NCBI GenBank assembly: GCA_947500035.1
Contig: CANMQP010000013.1
Span: 62,001 to 126,000, forward strand
Direction of reading: 5' to 3'
Length of the DNA stretch: 64,000 bases
Source of the DNA: an uncultured Kiloniellaceae bacterium
Lineage (GTDB): Bacteria > Pseudomonadota > Alphaproteobacteria > Kiloniellales > Kiloniellaceae
Of the stretch, positions 50,757 through 60,152 are shown piece by piece. Position numbers and translations under genes: made by a program. Position 1 is the first letter of the stretch. The number at the start of each line of letters is the position of its first letter. The notes below the pieces were generated by a model. It was given only the letters and a program-made list of their open reading frames with translations. It did not search any database and was not told the DNA's origin.

Positions 50757-51817
50757 CGGTGTGCCGCGCCGACCGCATCCTTGAGCGTTTCGAAGCCATC
50801 GCGCCGCAAAAGCCGGGCAAGCTCCCGCTTGATCCGCTCGACCAGATCCGGTCCCTCATAAACCAGGGCCGAGTAGAGTTGAACCAGCGATGCTCCGGCG
50901 CGGATCTTGGCGTAGGCGTCGGCGCCGCTGCCGACACCACCCACGCCGATCAACGGGATCCTGCCCCCGGTCAGGCGGTAGAAATCCCCGAGCACCCTGG
51001 TCGAGAGATCGAACAACGGCCGGCCGCTCAGCCCGCCGGTTTCGCTGCGGTCACGTGCCGCCAAGGACTCCGGCCGGGTGATTGTGGTGTTTGAAACCGT
51101 CAAACCATCCAGATCCCGTTCCAGCGCCACCTGGGCGATATCCTGCATGTCGTCTTCGGTCAGATCCGGCGCAACCTTCAACACCAGTGGCGGCGCTTTT
51201 TCGGCAAAGTTCTCCCGCAGCGCGGCCTGAACTGCGGAGATCAGCCGGTCTACCTCGGCCCGTCCCTGCAAGGCCCGCAGTCCGGGCGTGTTGGGCGAAG
51301 AAACATTGATCACCAGATAATCGGCAAAACCTCCCAGTGCCGCGGCGCCGGCAAGATAATCGGTCACCGCCTCCTCGGTATCCTTGTTCTTACCCAGATT
51401 GACTCCGAGAAGACCCGGTAACGGGGCCGCGCGCCATTTTCGCAGGTTCCGCGCAGCGGCCTCCACACCCAGATTGTTGAATCCCAGCCGGTTGATGACG
51501 CCCCGGTCTTCGGTCAGACGAAAGATGCGGGGCTTGGGATTGCCCGGCTGCGGGCGAGGGGTAACACTGCCGATCTCAACGAAACCGAAACCCAGGCCCA
51601 AAGCCGGCCCGACCACGGCCGCGTTTTTGTCGAAACCTGCGGCAAGACCGATCGGATTGTGAAAGGACCGGCCCCAAAGATCGATGGAAAGCAGCGGATC
51701 TCTCTCGCCGGTTGCCCTGGGTGCCAAGCCGCGCGCCATTGCCCAGAGTGTCAGATCGTGCGCCTTTTCCGGATTAAAGAGCCGCAATAGCGGCCCGAGG
51801 ATCTGGTAACTATTCAC
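50753..51817 (-). CDS. pyrD: dihydroorotate dehydrogenase (quinone), class 2
   Basis: 354 residues. Landmarks: NPIGLAAGFDKNA and VEIGSVTPRPQPGNPKPRIF (FMN pocket), INRLGFNNLG, VNVSSPNTPGLR-type segment INVSSPNTPG with the catalytic Ser of class 2, LKVAPDLTEDDM, and PLIGVGGVGSGADAYAKIRA. It oxidises dihydroorotate with FMN and passes electrons to quinone at the inner membrane; the N-terminal amphipathic part docks there. It overlaps the DUF952 gene upstream by 8 bp. Confidence 0.95.
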   Translation of the reverse strand: MNSYQILGPLLRLFNPEKAHDLTLWAMARGLAPRATGERDPLLSIDLWGRSFHNPIGLAAGFDKNAAVVGPALGLGFGFVEIGSVTPRPQPGNPKPRIFRLTEDRGVINRLGFNNLGVEAAARNLRKWRAAPLPGLLGVNLGKNKDTEEAVTDYLAGAAALGGFADYLVINVSSPNTPGLRALQGRAEVDRLISAVQAALRENFAEKAPPLVLKVAPDLTEDDMQDIAQVALERDLDGLTVSNTTITRPESLAARDRSETGGLSGRPLFDLSTRVLGDFYRLTGGRIPLIGVGGVGSGADAYAKIRAGASLVQLYSALVYEGPDLVERIKRELARLLRRDGFETLKDAVGAAHR

Positions 51818-52223
51818 TCAGCGGGTTCCTGTCGGCCGACTGCTCCGGCAGAGGGTCGTCATCACCGCCGCCAATGGTCAAAGACTGCGGAAAAATATGC
51901 CGTCCATCGGGTCCCAGGGGCAAGTCGTCGACCCGCACCACAGCATCAACAGGCAATTCACCGTAAAGATGAGGAAACAAAGCGCCACCGCGGGACGCTT
52001 CCCATTTCAGCGCTGCCCCGAGCTTCGCGCCATCGACGGTCAAGAGAACCAGTCCATCCTGACCGCGGCGGTGTTTTGCGGCGGAGATCTCAACCTGCAG
52101 CGCCGTCGAGAAATGAATGAAACCGTCTGCGAGATCCTGAGAAGAACCAGCGTAACTTCCGGACGCCTGCGCTGCGGCCCATTCGTCACGCCGGCACATA
52201 TGGAAAATCAGAGTATCATGCAT
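51810..52223 (-). CDS. DUF952 domain protein
   Basis: 137 residues. The core LIFHMCRRDEWAAAQASGSY, DGFIHFSTALQVEISAAKHR, GQDGLVLLTVDGAKLG and GGALFPHLYGELPVDAVV is DUF952, related by fold to ADP-ribosyl-type enzymes but of unknown function. It usually sits directly upstream of pyrD in alphaproteobacteria and overlaps it here by eight bases, so the two are coupled. Confidence 0.88.
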   Translation of the reverse strand: MHDTLIFHMCRRDEWAAAQASGSYAGSSQDLADGFIHFSTALQVEISAAKHRRGQDGLVLLTVDGAKLGAALKWEASRGGALFPHLYGELPVDAVVRVDDLPLGPDGRHIFPQSLTIGGGDDDPLPEQSADRNPLSE

Positions 52224-52274
52224 AAATCAGGGCCTGCTCCACCAAACTTGTCGCCTAAAAGTTGCATAGCTTCG

Positions 52275-52320
52275 ATCGCATTTTGCAACTATCGGTCAAT
52301 TCTGCGTTGCAAAATGCGAT
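52275..52320. promoter_or_regulatory. 15-bp perfect inverted repeat, likely operator
   Basis: ATCGCATTTTGCAAC (52275-52289) and GTTGCAAAATGCGAT (52306-52320) are perfect complements with a 16-nt spacer. Outside them CATAG and CTATG extend the symmetry imperfectly, and a further GTTGCA lies at 52261. The element sits between the DUF952 start (52223) and the small gene at 52458, so it may be a two-site operator for both. The nearby LexA-like regulator is a candidate binder (inference). Confidence 0.6.
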
Positions 52321-52457
52321 AGCCTATGATCCAAAGCCTGCATGGGCGTGACCTTTAACGCTGGGGGCAGCGAAAACAAGACGAATTTTGGGCTGGCATG
52401 CGGCTTGCACAAGCATAGCGAGCAGTGCACTCACAAAAAACCGCTATCGAGGGGACT

Positions 52458-52676
52458 ATGGTAGTCAAAAACGAAGAAAAAAATGATATCCGCGGCAGCC
52501 GCGCGCTCGAGAAAGCCCTCGACGCGGTGGGCGCGGTCGGCGACTCCGGCTTTATTCTTGTACCGAGTGCTCCTACTCGTGAAATGATCATGGCAGGCGC
52601 CAAGGCAGGTCATGTCAGCCCCGATCTTGCCCGTGTCATTTACCGGGCCATGCTCGGCGAGACGACAGAGTCGTAA
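52458..52676 (+). CDS. small protein of unknown function
   Basis: 72 residues starting MVVKNEEKND with GAGGGGAC just upstream, a good ribosome-binding site. The C-terminal half (SAPTREMIMAGAKAGHVSPD, then LARVIYRAMLGE) looks conserved-like and helical. No domain recognised. It follows the inverted repeat at 52275-52320 and is read towards the LexA-like regulator gene 390 bp on. A longer frame to 52425 is less likely. Confidence 0.65.
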   Translation: MVVKNEEKNDIRGSRALEKALDAVGAVGDSGFILVPSAPTREMIMAGAKAGHVSPDLARVIYRAMLGETTES

Positions 52677-53063
52677 AATCAAACGACAGCAAATAGGATT
52701 CCGGGCACTGAGCGGACGATCCCGGCATCGCCCAAACCTCCCCTTCGTAACACGGTCAGGCATGATCCGCTGACTGCTTCAAGGCGGCGGTAAGCCTCTG
52801 GCCAGTTGCTGCGACCTGCCGCTGGTCTCCCCAGGCATGCGAGAGAGCTGTCCGGGCGTTTTCGCGTCATACCCTCCCAAAGACACTGCCCATGTCGGAC
52901 AGAGAGCATCTCGCGACCCGGCAAAAACCAAGTAAACCCCGATTTGAAGGCCCATCTTCGAGTTTCCCCTGGACTCACTCACCAAGAGTTCCCACATCTT
53001 CCATGGGATTGCGTGTTATTTATTCCTAATGCACGCAAACGGTTTTTATAAGATAATCTTCCC
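52677..53063. other. intergenic region without supported gene
   Basis: 387 bp between the small gene and the LexA-like regulator. A leftward 99-codon frame at 52679-52978 lacks a ribosome-binding site. The last 50 bp before 53064 are AT-rich (TAAGATAATC) and should hold the regulator's promoter. Confidence 0.4.
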
Positions 53064-53696
53064 ATGTTGAAGCATGACGACGTTTGGCGGGCCATCGACA
53101 TTCTGGCGAGACAGTACAGTCTCTCGCCATCGGGACTTGCGCGTCAGGCCGGTTTGGATCCGACCACGTTCAACAAAAGCAAGCGCATCACACCGCAGGG
53201 TAAAAAGCGTTGGCCCAGTACGGAATCAATCGCAAAAATCCTCGCGGCAACCGGCGCGTCTCTTGCCGAGTTCGTCAATATCGTCGGTGAGGAAAACGCC
53301 AGCGCAATCGCGCAGCGAATTCCTAGCCTGGACATTTCGCAATCCTCCAAAGACGGCTTCTTCGACGCTCATGGAACGCCTTCAGGTGACGATTGGGACG
53401 AAGTTCTTGCACCGCATATCGAAGACCGGAATGCCTTTGCCCTGGAGATCAACGGCAAGCGCTATGAGCCTGTGTACCGCGATGGCGATCTGATCGTCGT
53501 ATCACCGAGCGCGAGCATCCGGCGCGGCGACCGCGTGCTGGTCAAACAGCAGGACGGCAGCATCATGATCTGCCAACTCATTCGTGAGAGCGCCCGCCGT
53601 ATCGAACTGGCGCAGGTCGGCAATGCGGCCTCTTCGAGTGATCTTCAGAATCGTGACGTTGCCTGGATGTCGCGCATCATCTGGGCGAGCCAGTAG
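53064..53696 (+). CDS. LexA/S24-like repressor without catalytic dyad
   Basis: 210 residues. An N-terminal helix-turn-helix (QYSLSPSGLARQAGLDPTTF, then NKSKR, and STESIAKILAATGASLAEF) joined to a C-terminal S24/LexA-type beta domain (FALEINGKRYEPVYRDGDLI, VVSPSASIRRGDRVLVK). In self-cleaving repressors the first segment reads GDSMEP with the nucleophile Ser; here it is GKRYEP, and no Lys sits where the general base belongs (ICQLIRE). It should not self-cleave, so it is not an SOS sensor; the fold may serve as a dimerisation or ligand domain. Targets unknown. Confidence 0.85.
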   Translation: MLKHDDVWRAIDILARQYSLSPSGLARQAGLDPTTFNKSKRITPQGKKRWPSTESIAKILAATGASLAEFVNIVGEENASAIAQRIPSLDISQSSKDGFFDAHGTPSGDDWDEVLAPHIEDRNAFALEINGKRYEPVYRDGDLIVVSPSASIRRGDRVLVKQQDGSIMICQLIRESARRIELAQVGNAASSSDLQNRDVAWMSRIIWASQ

Positions 53697-53918
53697 ACAA
53701 AACAGACCGATACCTGTTTTCCCTGCCGATCAGTCGTATGTCGTCAGAGCCGTATCACTCCTTGCCTAACATATCAGCCTTATGTCATCAGCGCAGGATT
53801 GCCGCTTTGGGAACAAGGCTTGGCAAGAGATTTTAATATGATAGCGTTTGCGGACGCGATTCACCCAATCCCAAGGGTCAGATCAGACCCCGACATCCCC
53901 TGAATGAAGGAAGAGCGT

Positions 53919-54755
53919 ATGAGGGCCGTGCATTTCATTGACGGAAGCTGGCAAGAGGGCAATCCGGCCATCTTCGGTCCCATGACACACGCAACCTGGA
54001 TGGCATCGGTCGTTTTCGACGGTGCGCGGGCTTTCGAGGGTGTCACGCCGGATCTGGACCTGCACTGCGAGCGGACGATCGCGTCGGGCCTCGCCTTCGG
54101 ACTTAAGCCGCCCATCCCGGCAGGCGAGATCCTCGAAATCGCCCGGGAAGGCGTTTCGAAGTTCGCAAACGATGCCGAACTCTATATCCGCCCCATGCTC
54201 TGGGCGGAGACAGGCTTTGTCGCCCCGGACCCGGACAGCACCCGCTTTTGCCTCAGCGTGTTTGACGCGGCGATGCCCAAACCCACAGGTATGTCGGTTC
54301 AGCTCTCATCCTTCCGGCGCCCCCTGGCGAGCATGGCACCGACCCAGGCGAAGGCGGCCTGCCTTTATCCCAACTCGGGCCGCGCCCTGCGCGAAGCCAT
54401 CGACAACGGGTTCGACAACGCCGTTGTGCTGGACGGGCTCGGGAACGTGGCGGAACTGGCCACGGCGAACATCTGGATCGCCAAGGACGGCGCGGCGCAC
54501 ACACCCGCCCCGAACGGGACTTTTCTGAACGGCATCACCCGCCAACGGGTCGGTAAACTCCTTAAGGATGCAGGCATTCCCGTCTACGAGCGCTGCATCA
54601 CCTGGGAAGAGGTCATGGATGCGGATGAGGCCTTCAGCACAGGCAACCACGCCAAGGTCGTGCCCATCACGAAGATCGGCGATAGAAACCTCCAAACCGG
54701 CCCGATATATCAAAAAGCGAGAGAACTCTACTGGAATTGGGCCCACGGAGGTTGA
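53919..54755 (+). CDS. branched-chain-aminotransferase-like PLP enzyme (class IV)
   Basis: 278 residues of fold-type IV: ASVVFDGARAFEGVTPDLDL, IRPMLWAETG, then the PLP Lys region ASMAPTQAKAACLYPNSGRA, DNAVVLDGLGNVAELATANI and AFSTGNHAKVVPITKIGDRN. It fits branched-chain aminotransferase or D-amino-acid/4-amino-4-deoxychorismate-type enzymes; exact substrate is uncertain. The ATG at 53919 has AGGAAG upstream and is preferred to 53904. It is read alone. Confidence 0.88.
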   Translation: MRAVHFIDGSWQEGNPAIFGPMTHATWMASVVFDGARAFEGVTPDLDLHCERTIASGLAFGLKPPIPAGEILEIAREGVSKFANDAELYIRPMLWAETGFVAPDPDSTRFCLSVFDAAMPKPTGMSVQLSSFRRPLASMAPTQAKAACLYPNSGRALREAIDNGFDNAVVLDGLGNVAELATANIWIAKDGAAHTPAPNGTFLNGITRQRVGKLLKDAGIPVYERCITWEEVMDADEAFSTGNHAKVVPITKIGDRNLQTGPIYQKARELYWNWAHGG

Positions 54756-54877
54756 ATTCGACGGGATTTTTAGCTCAATAGCGTCCCTTTTCCTGTGCGG
54801 TTAACCGAACACTAAGCTTTTTTACTCAGGTTTCACTCATAAGAACGCAGACAAGCCAAGGTGTTAGCTGTCTGCTG

Positions 54878-54925
54878 GAGCGCGATCCATCTTGAGATCA
54901 AGGTTCTGGATCCTCGATCACGCTC
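54878..54925. repeat. GAGCGCGATC / GATCACGCTC palindromic element
   Basis: GAGCGCGATC (54878-54887) and GATCACGCTC (54916-54925) pair at 9 of 10 bases, with internal GATC sites. The AGAGC/GCTCT-like ends recall the first unit of repeat copy D, but the interior differs, so membership of that family is uncertain. It lies in the 214-bp gap before the gene at 54970. Confidence 0.4.
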
Positions 54926-54969
54926 TCGAGAAAGCCTCCATTGCGGGGGGATGAAACAGGAGCAAGTAA

Positions 54970-55371
54970 GTGGCATCACTCGACATGGATGGCCCTTTCG
55001 CCTTAGAGCGCAAAGTCATTCAAAACACGGTCGGCGACAATCCGGGCAACTTCGCACTGGGCACAATGTCGGGGAACAAGCGCTTCGCGGTTCGCATTGT
55101 CGGACGCAGCGACGGCAATCTGCAGCAGACACTCTTAAAAGAGTTGAAGCGCGGCACCGGGCAACCCGGCTTCTTTGCGCGCCTGTTCAAGGGCAAGAAG
55201 CGCATTAACGCTTTCAAGTTCAGCCTGGCCCGCGACGCGGAAGCCGCCTATTCCAAGGAATGCCGCAACTTTCATAACTTTGGCGGCTCAAGCAAGCTGG
55301 CTAACAAAGAGCACCCCAAACCGCCTCCCGGCGTGAATGCTGTCTGCGAACATTGCGGTAAAAACGGCTGA
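54970..55371 (+). CDS. GIY-YIG-like family protein
   Basis: 133 residues from a GTG start with AGGAGCAAG upstream. FALGTMSGNKRFAVRIVGRS resembles the GIY-YIG core with the YVGRSD-type strand, followed by a helical segment and FKFSLARDAEAAYSKECRNF, then HPKPPPGVNAVCEHCG, a CxxC tail as in small GIY-YIG-like proteins. The catalytic Tyr is replaced by Ile (RIVG), so nuclease activity is doubtful. Converges with lysK across a shared hairpin. Confidence 0.6.
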   Translation: MASLDMDGPFALERKVIQNTVGDNPGNFALGTMSGNKRFAVRIVGRSDGNLQQTLLKELKRGTGQPGFFARLFKGKKRINAFKFSLARDAEAAYSKECRNFHNFGGSSKLANKEHPKPPPGVNAVCEHCGKNG

Positions 55372-55377
55372 CACCGC

Positions 55378-55409
55378 AGAGTTTGCGCCCTGCGACAGGC
55401 GCGAACTCT
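55378..55409. terminator. shared hairpin between convergent genes
   Basis: AGAGTTTGCGCC (55378-55389) and GGCGCGAACTCT (55398-55409) pair with one wobble across an 8-nt loop, between the GIY-YIG-like gene and lysK. No strong T-run. Confidence 0.6.
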
Positions 55410-55423
55410 CTTCTCAGTGAGCC

Positions 55424-57004
55424 CTAAGCGAGATCCTCGCCGTCAAGCGCGCGCTGGATCAGCCGGCAACTCTCTTCCAAGCCATACAAGGCGAAGAAGG
55501 AGCCCAGGCGCGGCCCCTGCGACTGTCCAAGCAACACCTCATACAGCGCCTTGAACCAATCCCGCAGATTTTCGAAGTCGTGAGTCTTACCAACTTCGTA
55601 GACCTGGGTCTGGATGTCCTCGGCCGGGGTTTCCGCAGGCAAGGTCTTGAGCTTCGCCAGAAGATCTTCCATAGCAACGCGCTCTTTGCCGTCCGGCGCC
55701 CGGTAGCTCTTCGAGGGTTTCACGAAATCCTGATAATACCGGATCGCGTAGCCGATCATGGAATCCAGGAAAGGCGTCTTTTCAGGTGACGCCTCCGGCA
55801 CATAACGGCCGATAAAGCCCCAGAGAACAGATCTGTCTTCTGTGTTACAAACACCGGCCAGATTGAGAAGAATCCCGAAGCTCAGCGGCGAGTCGGCGGA
55901 CGGAATCTTGCCGCCATGAATATGCCAAGCCGGATTCTCGAGTTTCCGGGCCGGCTCTTCTTCAGGAAGTTTCCCGGCGAAGGTCAGATAGTCGTCGACC
56001 ATGCGCGGGATGGCATCGAAATACAGGCGCTTCGCCGTCTTGGGCTTCTGGTACATGAAAAGCGCAAGGCTCTCCTGCGGCGCATACTGCAGCCATTCCT
56101 CGACCGACAGGCCATTGCCCTTGGACTTCGAGATCTTCTCGCCCTTTTCATCCAGGAAGAGTTCGTAGGTAAAGCCGCCCGGCGGCTTGCCGCCCAGCGC
56201 CTTGGTGATCCGCGCGCCCAGCTTGACGGAGTCCATCAGGTCCTTGCCCGACATCTCGTAGTCGACATCGAGTGCGTACCAGCGCATCGCCCAGTCCGGC
56301 TTCCACTGCAGTTTGCACTGTCCGCCGGTCACGGGAACTTCGACCAGTTCACCGTCAGCGTCCCTGTAGACGACGGTGCCCTGATTGGCATGGCGCTCCA
56401 GGATCGGAACCTGCAGGACCTGTCCGGTCTTGGGACAGACCGGCATGAAGGGACTGTAGGTCTCCCGGCGCTCCGGCCCGAGGGACGGCAGCATGATCTT
56501 CTGGATGTCGTCGTACTGATGCAGGATCTTGCGCAGCGCGTCGTCAAACCGCCCCGACCTGTAGAGCTCCGTCGAGGACTGGAACTCGTAGTCAAAGCCA
56601 AAACTGTCCAGGAAGCCGCGCAGACGCGCATTGTTGTGGTGGCCGAAGCTCTCGTACTCGCCAAAGGGATCGGGAATGGAGGTCAGCGCCCGGCCCAGGT
56701 TCGCCTCCAGCATCTCCTTATTGGGAACATTGTCCGGCACCTTGCGCAGGCCGTCCATATCGTCCGAGAAACAGTAGAGCTTGGTCGGAATGTCCGAAAT
56801 CTCCTGGAAGGCGCGGCGCACCATCGAGGTCCGGACGACCTCGCCAAAGGTGCCGATATGCGGCAAACCCGAGGGGCCATAGCCGGTTTCAAAGAGAACG
56901 TAACCTTTTTCGGGCGTTTTCCCGCCGATGCGCGCCAATAGATTGCGGGCTTCATCGAAGGGCCAGGCCTTTGCCTGGAGGGCCAGTTCTCTCTCGCTCG
57001 ACAT
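55424..57004 (-). CDS. lysK: lysyl-tRNA synthetase, class I
   Basis: 526 residues from the ATG at 57004 (a GTG at 57016 would add four). Class I signatures: [10 protein letters not shown] in place of HIGH near residue 49 and [10 protein letters not shown] in place of KMSKS near 290, plus GAHIT-like [20 protein letters not shown]. This archaeal-type class I enzyme replaces the common class II LysRS in many alphaproteobacteria, where it charges tRNA-Lys. It stands alone and is divergent from the helicase gene. Confidence 0.94.
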   Translation of the reverse strand: MSSERELALQAKAWPFDEARNLLARIGGKTPEKGYVLFETGYGPSGLPHIGTFGEVVRTSMVRRAFQEISDIPTKLYCFSDDMDGLRKVPDNVPNKEMLEANLGRALTSIPDPFGEYESFGHHNNARLRGFLDSFGFDYEFQSSTELYRSGRFDDALRKILHQYDDIQKIMLPSLGPERRETYSPFMPVCPKTGQVLQVPILERHANQGTVVYRDADGELVEVPVTGGQCKLQWKPDWAMRWYALDVDYEMSGKDLMDSVKLGARITKALGGKPPGGFTYELFLDEKGEKISKSKGNGLSVEEWLQYAPQESLALFMYQKPKTAKRLYFDAIPRMVDDYLTFAGKLPEEEPARKLENPAWHIHGGKIPSADSPLSFGILLNLAGVCNTEDRSVLWGFIGRYVPEASPEKTPFLDSMIGYAIRYYQDFVKPSKSYRAPDGKERVAMEDLLAKLKTLPAETPAEDIQTQVYEVGKTHDFENLRDWFKALYEVLLGQSQGPRLGSFFALYGLEESCRLIQRALDGEDLA

Positions 57005-57246
57005 GGGTTCCGTCACTTATCTCTGTTGGGAAAATGCCGGCCGTTTCCGGGAAACAGCCACAGAAGTTGGAGGCGAACCTAGGCGTGCAACGGCGAGAGG
57101 TCAACGTTGCATCAGCGGGCGCAGCTTATCCAGCTTAAGGAAGCCGTCACTGCATTGCTCCTGATCCTCGTTACTGGTTCCTCAACCGAGACAGCAGGCG
57201 TCTTCCGCCGTGACCTTCGTCGCTATCTGTCGATATACTCCGCCCC

Positions 57247-60141
57247 ATGTCACACAGCCATGAGCCCCCTCAGGTGCGCGCCCCTGATTTCGACGCGGCC
57301 CCGATCAGCGACCGTAGCCTGCAACTGCCGGCAGCGCCGATGCTCGCGGTCGGTCTGACCCGAGCCGTCTGGCTCGACCAGGACGGAGAATTGAGCGAGC
57401 TCTCTCTGCGTGACGCGGCCGCGCGCGCCCGCCAGGAGGCGCCGATTCTCTGCCACGCCAGGGCCGTTGCCCGGCGACTCGGCTGCGATGCCTTCCCGGC
57501 CTACGATCTGCTTGAGCTCTTCGCCTTCGTTCGCCCGGCGCGCTTCTGCACGCCGACGCCGCGCGGTCTCGCCAACGAACTGGGCCTGCTGACGCCGGAT
57601 AGTCTGGATGCAGATGTCAGTGTCCTGCCGCAGATCGCCCTCGCCCTGCTGCGCGAACTGGCGGCAGGAAGCAGCCGGCGTGACCCCTCCGCCCACGACA
57701 TCGCCTGGGCCATGGCCCAGACCGGCTGGCGCTGGGGACCTGCGGTCCTTTCAGCCGTTCAACTGACCGACAGCGGCGACGAGCGGCATAGGGCGCGCGG
57801 CCTGCATGTCTGGGATTTCCTCTCGGAATGGAACGAGGTGCCGCCCTCCGCCCCGCCCGGCAGCGAGGCCGTCACGGCAACCGAGGCCCGGCACCGCCTG
57901 AGCGAGCTCTTGGATAGCGAGGCCGAATCGCGGCCGCAGCAGGCGGACTACGCCTCCGCCGTCAGTCAGGCCTTCGGCCCCAGGAGCGAAGCCGATCAAC
58001 CCAATCTGGTTCTGGCGGAAGCGGGCACGGGAACCGGGAAGACCCTGGGTTACATCGCCCCGGCCAGTCTTTGGGCGCAGAAGAATCACGGGCCGGTCTG
58101 GATCTCGACCTATACGCGGAACCTGCAGCGCCAACTGGACGATGAACTCTCCAAGCTCTATCCGGAACCGCGCCTGAAGTCCGAGCGGGTGGTGATCCGC
58201 AAAGGCCGCGAGAACTATCTCTGCCTGCTGAATTTCGACGAAGCTGTGACGGGCCTGGCCAGCCGGGGCAGCGACGGCGTTGCCATCGGGCTGATGGCCC
58301 GCTGGGCCGCCTGGACCCGGGACGGCGACATGGTCGGCGGCGACTTTCCGGGCTGGCTCGCGGATCTGCTGGGCCGGGCCAAGACCCTTGGCCTGACCGA
58401 CCGGCGCGGCGAATGTATCTATTCCGCCTGCTCCCACTATCGCAAATGCTTTATCGAGCGCAATCTGCGCAAGGCAAAACAGGCCGAGATCGTCGTGGCC
58501 AACCATGCCCTGGTGATGGTCCAGGCGGCGCTGGGCGGCGAGGACGGGCAGTTGCCGACCCATTACGTCCTCGACGAAGGCCATCATGTTTTCGATGCCG
58601 CCGACAGCGCCTTCGCCGCCCACCTCTCCGGGCATGAGACCTACGATCTGCGCCGCTGGCTGATCGGCGGCGAGTCTGCAGGCCGCTCGGCGGGCCGGGC
58701 ACGGGGCTTGCGCAAACGACTGGAAGACCTGGTCGCGGGCGATGCCGAGCTCACCGATCTGCTCAACCAGACCCTGCGGGCAGCCACGGTGCTGCCGGCG
58801 GAAGCCTGGCATCAGAGGATCGCCGACGGGCGCACCAACGGCCCGGCGGAGGCCTTTTTACGTGGCGTGCGGCAACAGGTTTACGCCCGCAGCGGCGGCC
58901 ATGACAGCCCCTACAGTCTGGAAGTCGACGCCCGCCCAGCGGAACCGGACGTGATCGAGGCGGCCGCAGCACTCAAAGACGCCCTTATGACGGTCCTGAA
59001 ACCCATGGAAGGGCTGAAGAAGGGTTTGCAGGCGCGGCTCGACGAGGATGCCGACAAGCTCGACAGCGACACGCGCCGCCGGATCGAGGCCTCAACCCGC
59101 AGCCTGGAGCGGCGCGGCCAGATGCAGATCACGGCCTGGTGCGCCATGCTGGACGCTCTTCAGGCAGACACCCCGCCGGAATTCACCGACTGGTTCGCGG
59201 TCGAACGCAACGGCGGCAACGATATGGATGTCGGCATGTTCCGCCACTGGAAGGATCCGACCATCCCCTTCGCCGACGCCGTGATGCGCAACGCCCAGGG
59301 GCTGGTCATCACCTCGGCCACCCTGACCGATGACCCGGGCGGCACGCCGACGAAGAAAGAACCTGAAAGCGCTGAATCCGAGAAGCCGCTGCCCGAGAGC
59401 CAGCAACCCGAACGCCAATTGGGCGAAGCGGCCTGGAAGGCGGCGGAGCAGCGCACCGGCGCGCTGCACCTGGAGAATCCGGCGATCCGAGCCCTGGTGA
59501 CTTCACCTTTTGACTACGAGAAGCAAACCCGGGTCTACGTGATTTCCGATGTGCGGAAGGACGATCTGAACCAGGTCGCCGCGGCTTACCGCGAACTCTT
59601 CCTGGCGTCTGGCGGTGGCGGGCTCGGCCTCTTTACCGCGATTTCCCGCCTGCGCGCGGTCCGGCAGCGGCTGGTGGAACCGCTGGAGCAGGCCGGTTTG
59701 CACCTCTATGCCCAGCATGTGGACGCCATGGATATCTCCACCCTGGTCGATATCTTCCGCGACGAGTTGGATTCCTGTCTGCTGGGGACCGATGCGGTTC
59801 GGGACGGCGTGGATGTGCCCGGCGACGCTCTGCGCCTGATCGTCTTTGACCGGGTGCCCTGGCCCCGGCCTGATATTCAGCACCGCGAGCGCCGGAAGCT
59901 CTTCGGCGGTCGCGCCTTCGACGACCGGCTGGTGCGCCTGAAATTGCGCCAGGCCTTCGGACGGCTGGTCCGCCGGGACCGGGACCGCGGCATTTTCGTG
60001 CTGCTCGATCCCATGATGCCTTCGCGCCTGCATGGCGCCTTTCCCAAGGGCGTGGTGCCGCAGAAGGTGGGTTTGGCTCAAGCGGTCGACGAGATCAGCG
60101 CGTTTTTCAGCAATGACGCAGAGGGGGATTCGCTCTTTTGA
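57247..60141 (+). CDS. DinG/XPD-type ATP-dependent DNA helicase
   Basis: 964 residues. An N-terminal region of about 230 residues without a clear motif, then superfamily 2 motifs: Walker A AEAGTGTGKTLGY near 258-270, TRNLQRQLDDEL (Ia), a four-Cys iron-sulfur-like cluster region (CIYSACSHYRKCF near 383-395, one ligand further upstream), Walker B DEGHH near 440, and C-terminal GLVITSATLTDD, TDAVRDGVDVPGDALRLIVF, LRQAFGRLVRRDRDRGIFVL. DinG-type helicases unwind D-loops and R-loops in repair. Length exceeds E. coli DinG (about 716), as is usual in alphaproteobacteria. Confidence 0.92.
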   Translation: MSHSHEPPQVRAPDFDAAPISDRSLQLPAAPMLAVGLTRAVWLDQDGELSELSLRDAAARARQEAPILCHARAVARRLGCDAFPAYDLLELFAFVRPARFCTPTPRGLANELGLLTPDSLDADVSVLPQIALALLRELAAGSSRRDPSAHDIAWAMAQTGWRWGPAVLSAVQLTDSGDERHRARGLHVWDFLSEWNEVPPSAPPGSEAVTATEARHRLSELLDSEAESRPQQADYASAVSQAFGPRSEADQPNLVLAEAGTGTGKTLGYIAPASLWAQKNHGPVWISTYTRNLQRQLDDELSKLYPEPRLKSERVVIRKGRENYLCLLNFDEAVTGLASRGSDGVAIGLMARWAAWTRDGDMVGGDFPGWLADLLGRAKTLGLTDRRGECIYSACSHYRKCFIERNLRKAKQAEIVVANHALVMVQAALGGEDGQLPTHYVLDEGHHVFDAADSAFAAHLSGHETYDLRRWLIGGESAGRSAGRARGLRKRLEDLVAGDAELTDLLNQTLRAATVLPAEAWHQRIADGRTNGPAEAFLRGVRQQVYARSGGHDSPYSLEVDARPAEPDVIEAAAALKDALMTVLKPMEGLKKGLQARLDEDADKLDSDTRRRIEASTRSLERRGQMQITAWCAMLDALQADTPPEFTDWFAVERNGGNDMDVGMFRHWKDPTIPFADAVMRNAQGLVITSATLTDDPGGTPTKKEPESAESEKPLPESQQPERQLGEAAWKAAEQRTGALHLENPAIRALVTSPFDYEKQTRVYVISDVRKDDLNQVAAAYRELFLASGGGGLGLFTAISRLRAVRQRLVEPLEQAGLHLYAQHVDAMDISTLVDIFRDELDSCLLGTDAVRDGVDVPGDALRLIVFDRVPWPRPDIQHRERRKLFGGRAFDDRLVRLKLRQAFGRLVRRDRDRGIFVLLDPMMPSRLHGAFPKGVVPQKVGLAQAVDEISAFFSNDAEGDSLF

Positions 60142-60152
60142 CGCGACATGCG

